From an uncultured SAR116 cluster alpha proteobacterium (GTDB lineage: Bacteria > Pseudomonadota > Alphaproteobacteria > Puniceispirillales > Marisalimonadaceae): a DNA stretch of 64,000 nucleotides. A model generated the notes under the pieces. The model made no database searches. It was given only the letters and a program-made list of their open reading frames with translations, and had not been told where the DNA came from. This document shows, piece by piece, positions 31,095-39,067 of this stretch (its first letter is position 1; every line of letters begins with the position of its first letter). Both the position numbers and the translations under genes were made by a program. The DNA lies in assembly GCA_902593735.1 (NCBI GenBank), contig CACJJL010000005.1:1-64000 (forward strand), in the 5' to 3' direction.

Positions 31095-33290
31095 ATGTTT
31101 AAGCAAGAAGAAATCCCAATAAATAATGACTTAGTGTTAATTGGTGGTGGACATTCTCACATAATGCTAATAATGGAACTATCAAAAAAACCAATTAGAG
31201 GGAACCGTATAACATTAATTAGTAATGAAATTGATACTCCTTATTCTGGAATGATACCAGGTTTTATAGAAGGAATTTACACTTGGAGAGAAACGCATAT
31301 TGATCTCTATAAACTTTGTTTCAAATTGGATATTAGGTTTATACATTCAGAAGTTTTAGAAATTTCAGCACTTAATAAAGAAATTATTTTAAAAAACAGA
31401 CCAAAAATAAAATTTGATGTATTATCTATAAATTGCGGTATCAAAAGTAATAACAAAACTATAAAAGGGGCACTTAAATATTGTGTTCCAGTTAAACCAA
31501 TTTCAAAGTTATCCAATAATTTTTTAACTGAAATAAAAAAAAATAATAATATCGCCTTTATTGGAGGAGGCCCTGCTTCAGTAGAGTTAGCTTTAGGTTT
31601 ACAAAAACGTTTCAAAAATAACAAATCTAATTTAAAAATAAGTATAATAACTGGCAAAAATGGACTATTAAGTTCTTTCCCTTCTAAAACCAGAAAAGTA
31701 GCCAAACAAACTCTAAAAAAAACACACATTAATGTTATTGAAAAAGTTGAAGTGATTGAAGTACAAAAAGACAAACTACTTTTATCAAACAAAACTAAAT
31801 TGAAAATTGATAAGGCAATTCTATCTACAAATGCCATGCCACCAGAATGGATAAAAAAATCAGATATTATTTTAAATAAAAATAATTTTATTATTGTTAA
31901 TGATAAATTCCAAACAAATCATAATTATATTTTTGCCGCAGGTGATGTAGTTGATTTTAACAATCAAAATTTGAGTAAATCAGGTGTTTATGCAGTAAAA
32001 TCTGGTAAACCTCTTGCTAAAAGTATCATAGGATTTATTCAAAAAAAAGAAGCTGTACCTTATAAATTTAATAAAAATTATTTATCTGTAATTGGATTGT
32101 CAAATAGTTTTGCTATTGCGACAAAATATAATTTTACTTTTACTTCAAGATTTTGTTTTCTATTAAAAAAATTCATAGATCAAAAATTTGTAAGAAAATT
32201 TAATAATTTAAGCCAAAAAAACTATTCGAGTTTTTCAGATTTCTTGAATAATTTTGATAAAATAGTAAAAAAAAGTAATAAAAATATACCTGCTTATCAA
32301 ATGCAATGCAGAGGTTGTGCTGCAAAAGTAGATTTTAATGCTCTTAAAACTATTCTACCAAAAAAGATAATTAACACATCTGAAGATGCTATTAATGTAA
32401 AAAATTATCCAAATTTATATCAAAGTGTTGATATGATTAGCTCTATTGTATCGGACCCATATCTATTAGGAAAAATTGCAGCTAATCATGCTATTAATGA
32501 TATAATTGCAGTTAATTCTAAACTTATTTCTGCCCTAATGATTTTACAACTTCCATTTTCAAATTCTGAAATAAATTCTAGAGATTTAGAACAAGTTACC
32601 GCTGGAGCAAATGATGTATTTAAATTAACTAGTTGTTCTATAAGTGGTGGACATACTATGATTGGTAAAGATAAAGATCCAATCATTGGTTTTTCAGTAA
32701 TGGGCAAGAAAAAGAAAATAGTTAGCAACAAAATCCGAAGTAAACTAAAAGAAAATGATATTTTAATATTAACTGAAAAAATAGGATCTGGGATAATATT
32801 CTCAGGTATAAATAACGATATTATTGACAGTTATTACCAAATTGAAGTTCTTAACCAGATGTCTCAAGGAAATATTAGTTTCTCAAAAATTTCAGATAAA
32901 TTGAAAATTCTATTTATGACAGACATTACTGGCTTTGGGCTAGCAAACCATCTATTAAACTTAATAAAAAGAGATGTTGGAAAAACTGGACTGACAATCT
33001 ATCCAGATAAAATACCTATATATAACGGTGTTACGGAAGCTTTATCCAAAAATGTTAGGTCTTCATTATTCGAGAAAAATTTTAACACAGCACAAAAAGA
33101 ATTAGTTTATGATAGAGAAACAAAATTAATAGATGAAGTATTATATGATCCTCAAACTGTTGGAGGTTTAGCCTTTATAATTCCACAAGAAGAAAAAATT
33201 AAACAATTTAAAATTTTAAAAGAAAACAAAATTAATTTTACAGAAATAGGATTTGTAAATAATTTAGATAATAAAATTAGAATAACGTAA
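31095..33290 (+). CDS. selD: NDH-2-like flavoprotein fused to selenophosphate synthetase
   Basis: Two-part protein of 731 aa. Residues 1-390 are a pyridine-nucleotide/FAD oxidoreductase, with GGGHSH at 17-22, a second nucleotide site IGGGPASVE near 156-164 and AAGDVVDF near 281-288. Residues from about 403 onward are SelD, which makes selenophosphate from selenide and ATP. The SelD active site reads CRGCAAK (Cys408, Lys411): the cysteine equivalent to E. coli Cys17 and the lysine are kept, and no selenocysteine is needed. The fusion is known in other bacteria. The flavoprotein half may supply reduced selenium or shuttle electrons, but this is inference. mnmH follows after 3 bases. Confidence 0.92.
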   Translation: MFKQEEIPINNDLVLIGGGHSHIMLIMELSKKPIRGNRITLISNEIDTPYSGMIPGFIEGIYTWRETHIDLYKLCFKLDIRFIHSEVLEISALNKEIILKNRPKIKFDVLSINCGIKSNNKTIKGALKYCVPVKPISKLSNNFLTEIKKNNNIAFIGGGPASVELALGLQKRFKNNKSNLKISIITGKNGLLSSFPSKTRKVAKQTLKKTHINVIEKVEVIEVQKDKLLLSNKTKLKIDKAILSTNAMPPEWIKKSDIILNKNNFIIVNDKFQTNHNYIFAAGDVVDFNNQNLSKSGVYAVKSGKPLAKSIIGFIQKKEAVPYKFNKNYLSVIGLSNSFAIATKYNFTFTSRFCFLLKKFIDQKFVRKFNNLSQKNYSSFSDFLNNFDKIVKKSNKNIPAYQMQCRGCAAKVDFNALKTILPKKIINTSEDAINVKNYPNLYQSVDMISSIVSDPYLLGKIAANHAINDIIAVNSKLISALMILQLPFSNSEINSRDLEQVTAGANDVFKLTSCSISGGHTMIGKDKDPIIGFSVMGKKKKIVSNKIRSKLKENDILILTEKIGSGIIFSGINNDIIDSYYQIEVLNQMSQGNISFSKISDKLKILFMTDITGFGLANHLLNLIKRDVGKTGLTIYPDKIPIYNGVTEALSKNVRSSLFEKNFNTAQKELVYDRETKLIDEVLYDPQTVGGLAFIIPQEEKIKQFKILKENKINFTEIGFVNNLDNKIRIT

Positions 33291-33293
33291 AAA

Positions 33294-34334
33294 ATGGTAA
33301 AAAAATATAAATCAATTAAAAATTGGGAAAGCAAAAAATTTGATACAATTATTGATGTAAGATCTCCATCAGAATTTGCTAATGACCATATTATAGGAGC
33401 TATCAATTGCCCTGTATTATCTGATCAAGAAAGAGAAAAAGTTGGTACCATTTATAAAAAAGAAAGCACCTTCAAGGCAAAAATAATAGGATCCTCACTT
33501 ACTGCAAGAAATATTGCAGACCACATTGAAAAAAAATTTCTTAAGCAAAAAGGTTCATGGCAACCATTGATTTATTGTTGGAGAGGTGGTCAGAGGTCCA
33601 AGGCTTTTTCAACTATTTTATCAGAAGTGGGATGGAGAACATACCAATTAGATGGTGGATATAAAGAATATAGAAATAGAGTAGTTAAATTTTTTGAAAC
33701 TATAGGATCTAAATTAAGAATAATTTTAATAAGTGGAAAAACCGGTTCTGCAAAAACTAAAATTTTACAAAATATTGGTGAATTAGGTGGACAAATTATA
33801 GATCTAGAGGGTTTGGCCAATCATAAAGGTTCCTTATTGGGTAAAGTCCCAGGTTTAGATCAGCCCTCTCAAAAATTGTTTGAAAGCAAATTATTTAATC
33901 AACTTAAACAACTTGATCTGAAGAAAAACATATATGTAGAAGCAGAAAGTAGTAAAATTGGTAATGTTCATATACCTAAATCAATTTGGGCAAAAATGAT
34001 AATTTCACCTAGGGTTGAAATCAAAGCAGATTTGAAATTAAGAGCAAATTTTCTTGTTAAAGATTATGATTATATGTGTAAAAATCCTAAATTAATTTAT
34101 CCTTTGCTTAATGGTCTAAAAAAAAGATTGAGCAAAAATTTAATTGAAAATTGGAAAGAATTAATACTCAAAAAAAATTGGATAGAGCTAACACAGAGCT
34201 TTTTAGAAAGTCATTATGATCCGTCCTACTCATCAAATACAATAAAAAATGATCGTAAAATAGTAAAACTTATAGATGTTGAATCATTAACTCAAAAAGA
34301 AATTAGTAAAATTGCTAAAACAATATTGAAATGA
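33294..34334 (+). CDS. mnmH: tRNA 2-selenouridine synthase
   Basis: MnmH (SelU) replaces sulfur by selenium at the wobble uridine of Lys, Glu and Gln tRNAs, using selenophosphate. The N-terminal rhodanese domain has the catalytic Cys95 in YCWRGGQRS, and a P-loop follows at SGKTGSAKT (about 147-155). Length 346 aa. It is three bases downstream of selD, so donor synthesis and use are co-transcribed. No selA or selB is seen in the window; the pair suggests selenium is used for tRNA. Confidence 0.94.
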   Translation: MVKKYKSIKNWESKKFDTIIDVRSPSEFANDHIIGAINCPVLSDQEREKVGTIYKKESTFKAKIIGSSLTARNIADHIEKKFLKQKGSWQPLIYCWRGGQRSKAFSTILSEVGWRTYQLDGGYKEYRNRVVKFFETIGSKLRIILISGKTGSAKTKILQNIGELGGQIIDLEGLANHKGSLLGKVPGLDQPSQKLFESKLFNQLKQLDLKKNIYVEAESSKIGNVHIPKSIWAKMIISPRVEIKADLKLRANFLVKDYDYMCKNPKLIYPLLNGLKKRLSKNLIENWKELILKKNWIELTQSFLESHYDPSYSSNTIKNDRKIVKLIDVESLTQKEISKIAKTILK

Positions 34335-34423
34335 TAATCAATCATCAAGTCTTTGAATTGTTTTATTAAAGTGTTGCAATTTATGATAATTAGATTAAAA
34401 ACGAACAAAGGCAGTTAATATAT

Positions 34424-34498
34424 TCCCCGGTAGCTCAGCGGTAGAGCAGACGACTGTTAATCGTCTGGCCGGCGGTTCGAATCCGTCCCGGGGAGCCA
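34424..34498 (+). tRNA. tRNA-Asn (anticodon GTT)
   Basis: A 75-nt cloverleaf with acceptor TCCCCGG pairing CCGGGGA, anticodon loop CTGTTAA with GTT, T arm GGCGGTTCGAATCCGTC, and encoded CCA at 34496-34498. An accessory block begins right behind it, so this gene is the likely target of an old integration; I found no second copy of its 3' end in the window. Confidence 0.97.
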
Positions 34499-34671
34499 TT
34501 ATCTGACCCTAACCTTCTGTTTTAATTAGTTTTTTATAATATATAATTCTAAAGTTACCCTTTTAATTTTTATTACTCGTGTTTAAATTCAAATTTTAAT
34601 TTTTACTAACGTACATTGCTCACAAAAATTCAAATAAGTTTATCTCATTTATAACAAATGAGGATTAAACA

Positions 34672-34866
34672 ATGTCATATCAAACTCCATTTCAACATCT
34701 TCGTGTGGGGCAAGTAGCTAATGTCTATGGTGTTTCAATTCCAACAATTTGGAGATGGTTAAAGGAAAAGAGAATTCCAAAACCAACAAAAATTGGTGGC
34801 TCTACAAGATGGCTTAATATTGAGATAGAAAATAGTATAAAGTCTCTACATAAAGATAAAGATTAA
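34672..34866 (+). CDS. AlpA-like excisionase/regulator
   Basis: A 64-aa DNA-binding protein of the AlpA/MerR-like winged-helix type: the stretch RVGQVANVYGVSIPTIWRWLKEKRIPKP is the helix-turn-helix and GGSTRWL the wing. Such proteins act as excisionases or activators of integrase genes in integrative elements. A GAGGA ribosome site lies 7 bases before the ATG. Its stop overlaps the next start (TAATG). No integrase is visible next to it. Confidence 0.8.
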   Translation: MSYQTPFQHLRVGQVANVYGVSIPTIWRWLKEKRIPKPTKIGGSTRWLNIEIENSIKSLHKDKD

Positions 34867-35291
34867 TGTCTTGGGATTTAATTAAACTTGCTTTTGAATG
34901 TGAAGGTAATCTTGAAGGTTGTGAAGACCATATATTGTTATACTTAGCTTATAAAGTAAATCAAAATGAAGGAAATGTTGCTTGGTGTACTCAGGATTAT
35001 CTTTCTAGAAAAAGCAAAGTGAGTCTATCAACAGTGAAGCGTTCATTAAAATCTCTTAGAGAAAAAGGAATAATTTCTTGGACAAAAAGAAAACGTGATA
35101 AAGGTAAGTTTGACCGCAATCATTATACAATTAACCCTAGTTCATTAAGTGCTATGGTTAAAGAAAAAGAAGTATCAAAAAGAACCAAATATATAGCTCA
35201 GAGTGATATCCAAGTTGGTGTCACAATGAGCGATAATAAAATAACTAATAACTTAACTTATAAATTATATAAACCAACAGAAAAAGTTTAA
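34866..35291 (+). CDS. winged-helix replication-type protein (HTH_36-like)
   Basis: A 141-aa protein with a winged helix: WCTQDYLSRKSKVSLSTVKRSL reads as helix-turn-helix and EKGIISWTKRKRDKGKFDRNHYTI as the wing. This resembles plasmid and phage replication-initiator N-terminal domains. Translation is coupled to the AlpA-like gene by a TAATG overlap. The frame stops at 35291, but coding-like sequence continues in another frame to 35509, so the protein may be a truncated form. Mobile-element origin is inferred from family type and the tRNA-Asn neighbour. Confidence 0.7.
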   Translation: MSWDLIKLAFECEGNLEGCEDHILLYLAYKVNQNEGNVAWCTQDYLSRKSKVSLSTVKRSLKSLREKGIISWTKRKRDKGKFDRNHYTINPSSLSAMVKEKEVSKRTKYIAQSDIQVGVTMSDNKITNNLTYKLYKPTEKV

Positions 35292-35296
35292 CAAAC

Positions 35297-35509
35297 CGTC
35301 AACTTCTTCTTGTAGAAAATCTTACTGAACAATACCACAAAACTTACAAAAACAACTATTATGGTTGGAAACAAATTAATAAAGCACTTATGAAGTTTCT
35401 TAAATCTAACCAGACAGAAGAAGATTGGTGTAATATTGGTATAGGTTTACCCTCTCCTATGGAAAAGGGATGGCTTAAAAAGAATAGTAATAATTTTAAA
35501 AATAGGTAA
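35297..35509 (+). pseudogene. frame-shifted tail of the upstream replication-type gene
   Basis: An uninterrupted 70-codon frame with normal-looking protein composition (RQLLLVENLTEQYHK near its start, IGIGLPSPMEKGWLKK near its end) runs here without a good start codon at its 5' end. It begins six bases after the stop of the winged-helix gene, in a different frame, and extends upstream into that gene's 3' end. The simplest reading is a frameshift that cut off the C-terminus. An independent 39-aa gene starting at the ATG at 35390 is the alternative. Confidence 0.45.
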
Positions 35510-35535
35510 CGTAAAGTCCCTCGCCATATTTTCGC

Positions 35536-35814
35536 TTACTTTTCTTTACAAAAAGCATTATAAACATTAGAAATTTGGCTAGCTTGTTTAAGATAATACT
35601 CAGATAATTCTCTATTGAAATCAATATCCTGAGTAAAAAATTTTTTATCTTTCCTGATTTTACCCTCCTTAACCAATGTTTTAACATCTTCATGCTTTAA
35701 ATAAAGGTCGTATATATATTTTGCATTTCTTTCTAAATCGTTACAAAATTCTAAATTTGCACTAGCCCCAAAACTAATAAAAATTGTTGTTAGTGTTGTA
35801 ATATGTAGTTTCAT
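35536..35814 (-). CDS. small exported protein, unknown
   Basis: A 92-aa protein with a clear Sec signal peptide (cut expected after the Ala-Ser-Ala near residue 19), leaving a charged helical mature part with two cysteines (in EFCNDL and NAFCKEK) that could form a disulfide in the periplasm. I do not recognise the family. Its start overlaps the stop of the zinc-ribbon-like gene by four bases, so the two are co-translated. Confidence 0.6.
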   Translation of the reverse strand: MKLHITTLTTIFISFGASANLEFCNDLERNAKYIYDLYLKHEDVKTLVKEGKIRKDKKFFTQDIDFNRELSEYYLKQASQISNVYNAFCKEK

Positions 35815-36032
35815 ATTTTTACCTCAAATAAGTGAAGATAAATTTTTGATGGGTTCAGTCTACATTTTATTATTCGTTTAATATTCTCAATCTGACTTAC
35901 AAATCTAATTTTTACACTTCTTATATCTCTAATACAATTATAACAAATAGATACCCATTCTTTGTGGTGACCATATTTACATCTCCATAAAGTCTTGAAT
36001 GGGTATTCACATTTGCTACAAAAATAACTCAT
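35811..36032 (-). CDS. small Cys-rich (zinc-ribbon-like) protein
   Basis: A 73-aa cytoplasmic protein with two CxxC pairs (Cys5/Cys8 and Cys30/Cys33) flanking an aromatic segment with Cys18 and two His, which looks like a zinc-binding ribbon. The C-terminal half is basic. No family recognised. It overlaps the following exported-protein gene by an ATGA junction. Confidence 0.55.
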   Translation of the reverse strand: MSYFCSKCEYPFKTLWRCKYGHHKEWVSICYNCIRDIRSVKIRFVSQIENIKRIIKCRLNPSKIYLHLFEVKI

Positions 36033-36238
36033 TTCCTAAACCCATTTAATTCACCAATTAATCTGCCTGGATTAGTTTCATCATCTATATAGAAATTATT
36101 TTAACAAAGCTTAACCAATTTAAAACAAATATTATGTAAATTTATAAAGTATTAAATCATATTAAGATCTCAAAGTACTGTTTTATATCAATTATTTGTA
36201 TTATAATAAAGTTTAAAAATTTAGTATCAAACATAAAA

Positions 36239-36616
36239 ATGTCAACAAAACTCAATGAAAATCAACTTATTGCTGTTCATTTAATTGCCTCAGGCATTAA
36301 GGCTTCGATTATCGCAAACCAACTTAAAATTAGAGAACAAACTTTATCACGTTGGAGGCAAATTGATGCGTTTAAAGAAGCTGTTGAAGATGCAGTAGAA
36401 GATATTTTAAGAGAAATAGATGAGACACATAAAAATCTATTAATTAGTTCTCAGAATGTAATTAATGAAGCTCCTAATAATAAAGAATTACATTTATTTA
36501 AAAAAGCTAATTTAGCACTTAGGTATATGAGTTTGATAAAAGGAAAGGACGATATAACTCAAAAATCATCTCATAATCTTTTTAAACATGCTGAGCTAGA
36601 TAGATTTAGAATATAG
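36239..36616 (+). CDS. helix-turn-helix protein, phage terminase-small-subunit-like
   Basis: A 125-aa protein. Residues about 10-45 (ASGIKASIIANQLKIREQTLSRWRQ) form a homeodomain-like helix-turn-helix of the kind seen in phage small terminase and transposase N-termini. An acidic helical middle part follows. No obvious ribosome site precedes the ATG. Family assignment is by motif only; it could equally be a regulator of the accessory block. It converges on the first caspase gene. Confidence 0.5.
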   Translation: MSTKLNENQLIAVHLIASGIKASIIANQLKIREQTLSRWRQIDAFKEAVEDAVEDILREIDETHKNLLISSQNVINEAPNNKELHLFKKANLALRYMSLIKGKDDITQKSSHNLFKHAELDRFRI

Positions 36617-36646
36617 AAGTTTTATTTGTAAATTAGTTAGAGAATT

Positions 36647-38359
36647 CTAATTTAACTGCACAAGCACTCTGTCTTTATCACCTTTTAGTTCAGGTGTTTG
36701 TTCTCTTCCATTAATTGCTGCTTGGTCTTTTACATTCTTAGACACATATCTTGATAATTCATTCATTTGAATAGATTTATCTTTGTTTATATCAGCATCA
36801 CCTGACATTCCCTTTAAGAGATAATATGTAAACAAACCATGTTCTTTTTCTTTTATTGCACCACTAATCTGCGAACCAGTGGATGCAGAAAATACTGTTA
36901 TATTTGAAGGTATGTTCTCTTTATTAAGAGATATAATGATAGGTCTTGCATCAGCTATAAGCATTTTAGAATCTCTTGTTTGACCAGTAAAACAAGCATC
37001 TAAATAAACTGTCACACTTTTAGCACCCATTTTAGATAAATTATAATAAAGCTCTTTGAGAGGTAGTCCAATTGCATAGTTTGGGTCTACATCAAAGGGA
37101 AGTATTCCTGTGTTGCTATCTTTTGAATTAGCTATTCCATGTCCAGAAAAATAAACAACTATGTCAGACTTACCTTTTACTATATTTCTGGAAAGCCAAC
37201 CATTGGAGCCTAAGAGTTTGTTTAATTCAGCTTGTGTAGCCTTGCTATTAGTAGCTATTTTAATTCTCTGTTTTTTAAAACCTAAGGTTTCAGATAAATA
37301 TTCTCTAAATACTTCAGCATCGTTATATGCATAAGTAGCATCTGGTACATATTGATAGTTTTCAACTCCAATTACTACTGCTAATGCGTCTGGATTGCGC
37401 ATTTTAGTTTTAGGAGGTAAGTCAACATCAGCTAACATTTGTTCTGATATGTATTCTTCACGAATTATTTTAATTGTTTTTTCAGCTATATTTCCATTAA
37501 TATCTTCTGCTTGGATTTTAATTTTATTTAACCCATAACCAAGCTTAATCTTTCCTACAAACCTTCCATCTGAAGTGACCTTTACTTTTTCCCCTTGCAT
37601 AAGAACTATTGCCACACCACTATCATCACTTACATTTCCTCTAATAATAAGATTAAGATTATCTACTTTTTTAGGTAATGAGTTTATTTTAATTACAGGA
37701 TTGTTAGTTTCTTTTTTCTTTGCTTGAAGAACAGGTGCGAATTTATTTAATTTAGCTATTCTTTCCTTTGCTTTTGCCTTTGCTTCTTCAATTTCAATTT
37801 TTTGAAGTTTTGTTCTATTTATGAAGTTTTTTGAATGAATATCACATATACTAATTTCTTCTTTACCGTTATATTTATAAATAAATTCAACTTTTATAAA
37901 TTTTAAGCCTTCTTTTGCTTCATATTTTACATATGAACTAGGTGATAAACCATCTAAACCCTCAATAAAAATAAGTTTATCTTTAGGTTCAAATGATACA
38001 TCAACTATTTGCGAAACATAATTATTTAAATCCTTTTCAACTATTACATTTCCATTTCTAAGAAATGTATTCTTAACTTGTCCTTTATATCTATAAAACC
38101 AGTTACAATCACTATAATTAAATAGAGAAGAACCACGTTTATAATTGTTTACAAACCAAATTTCTCTACTATTAGCATCCGAAGGCTTCCAATCATAAGG
38201 TGCGTATTTAGGTTTTTTTGCTGTTTGGTTACTTTTTTGAAAAAATGATTTTTTAGATACATTAGAACTTTGTTCGTTAGTACTAGTAGTCTGACACCCT
38301 TGCAAAACCAACACCCCAAGTGCCAACATAACTGCCATCATTTTCAATGCATAGTTCAT
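36647..38359 (-). CDS. caspase-like (C14) lipoprotein with Ig-like and EF-hand-like regions
   Basis: A 570-aa predicted lipoprotein. Order: signal peptide with lipobox LQGC (Cys22); AT-rich unique region; short coiled coil (about 188-210); Ig-like beta domain (about 220-300); peptidase C14 domain (about 320-515) with catalytic His407 in YFSGHG and Cys456 in LDACFTG; EF-hand-like loop Asp523-Glu534 (D-I-N-K-D pattern); and the conserved end TPELKGDKDRVLVQLN. The dyad looks intact, so proteolysis at the envelope is predicted; substrate unknown. A GGTGGA ribosome site sits within a relic of another gene's tail just upstream. It is a paralogue of the genes at 39.1 and 41.1 kb. Confidence 0.85.
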   Translation of the reverse strand: MNYALKMMAVMLALGVLVLQGCQTTSTNEQSSNVSKKSFFQKSNQTAKKPKYAPYDWKPSDANSREIWFVNNYKRGSSLFNYSDCNWFYRYKGQVKNTFLRNGNVIVEKDLNNYVSQIVDVSFEPKDKLIFIEGLDGLSPSSYVKYEAKEGLKFIKVEFIYKYNGKEEISICDIHSKNFINRTKLQKIEIEEAKAKAKERIAKLNKFAPVLQAKKKETNNPVIKINSLPKKVDNLNLIIRGNVSDDSGVAIVLMQGEKVKVTSDGRFVGKIKLGYGLNKIKIQAEDINGNIAEKTIKIIREEYISEQMLADVDLPPKTKMRNPDALAVVIGVENYQYVPDATYAYNDAEVFREYLSETLGFKKQRIKIATNSKATQAELNKLLGSNGWLSRNIVKGKSDIVVYFSGHGIANSKDSNTGILPFDVDPNYAIGLPLKELYYNLSKMGAKSVTVYLDACFTGQTRDSKMLIADARPIIISLNKENIPSNITVFSASTGSQISGAIKEKEHGLFTYYLLKGMSGDADINKDKSIQMNELSRYVSKNVKDQAAINGREQTPELKGDKDRVLVQLN

Positions 38360-38362
38360 GTG

Positions 38363-38443
38363 TTATCCACCATTATGTATCTGCACTTTCTGTTCACGAC
38401 CATGATACCTACGTGCATAGTATGTCATTGTATCAGATAAGTA
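38363..38443 (-). pseudogene. relic: last 26 codons of an EF-hand/caspase-type gene
   Basis: The minus strand reads YLSDTMTYYARRYHGREQ-KVQIHNGG then stop. The same 27 codons, with 74 of 81 bases identical, end the gene cut by the right window edge (63875-63955). Here the tail continues in frame directly after the stop codon of the 194-aa gene, so the rest of the original gene has been replaced. The final GGTGGA also acts as the ribosome site for the caspase gene starting at 38359. Confidence 0.8.
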
Positions 38444-39028
38444 TTAGATATTTAATTCCCAATCACTAAAATCAGCAAAAGTTTTTAAAAATTTATCAAA
38501 GAACTTTTCATCAAAAGGAAAACTATTAAACCCATTAATATTTTTTTTCTTTTTACCTTTTCTTTTGATTTTTAACTTCCAACCAAAACCATCATCTATC
38601 CCATCATTTACATATTTGTTTTTCCATGACCAAACATCAAACTTATCTATTTGGTTCCAAAAAAGTTTTGTTTGTTTTTCGTTTGGTATACATAAATATT
38701 GATAGTTTTCCCTTGGTTCTAGATGAATTAATCCCCCTTCGTAAACAATTTTAGGCATTGGTTGTCCAGAATAGTTCTCATATAAAAATTCAAAAAAGTT
38801 TTCTTCAAGTTCTTCATATTCAAACCATTCATTTTTACATACTTTGCATTGGAATAAATAAGTTGTCTCATCTGCATATGGGAGCACACAACCCATAATT
38901 TTAACATTAAGTCCAGAAAAGCTCTCAAGTCTTGCTATTGTATGAGTATTAGGCATACCAAATATTTTATAAGAAATTGAAGTTCCATTACATATCGAAC
39001 AATTATAATTTACATGAATTTTTTTCAT
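38444..39028 (-). CDS. unknown protein with two CxxC pairs
   Basis: A 194-aa cytoplasmic protein. The N-terminal third has CxxC pairs at Cys10/Cys13 and Cys61/Cys64, which look like a split zinc ribbon. The C-terminal part has an aromatic, basic region (DGFGWKLKIKRKGKKKK, then NGFNSFPFDEKFFDKF) that reminds me of small bacterial domains of unknown function. No family named. It lies between two caspase genes on the same strand, and its stop codon is followed in frame by the relic tail, so it appears to have been inserted by recombination. Confidence 0.6.
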   Translation of the reverse strand: MKKIHVNYNCSICNGTSISYKIFGMPNTHTIARLESFSGLNVKIMGCVLPYADETTYLFQCKVCKNEWFEYEELEENFFEFLYENYSGQPMPKIVYEGGLIHLEPRENYQYLCIPNEKQTKLFWNQIDKFDVWSWKNKYVNDGIDDGFGWKLKIKRKGKKKKNINGFNSFPFDEKFFDKFLKTFADFSDWELNI

Positions 39029-39067
39029 TTTTTGTTATCAAATTTCTTTTGAATTTAATTTAACTCT

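Noticed and set aside
31307-31837. Long open frame (176 codons) on the minus strand inside selD
   Set aside because: It lies wholly opposite the flavoprotein part of a clearly coding gene, has low-complexity composition and no ribosome site; a shadow of the AT-rich coding strand.
34475-34498. Search for a second copy of the tRNA-Asn 3' end as an attachment site
   Set aside because: I found no matching duplicate within the window by eye; the other tRNA-like matches belong to tRNA-Cys and tRNA-Pro.
35496-35693. Minus-strand frame overlapping the 92-aa exported protein
   Set aside because: Same strand but different frame within a gene that has a clear signal peptide and a coupled start; composition looks like a shifted reading.
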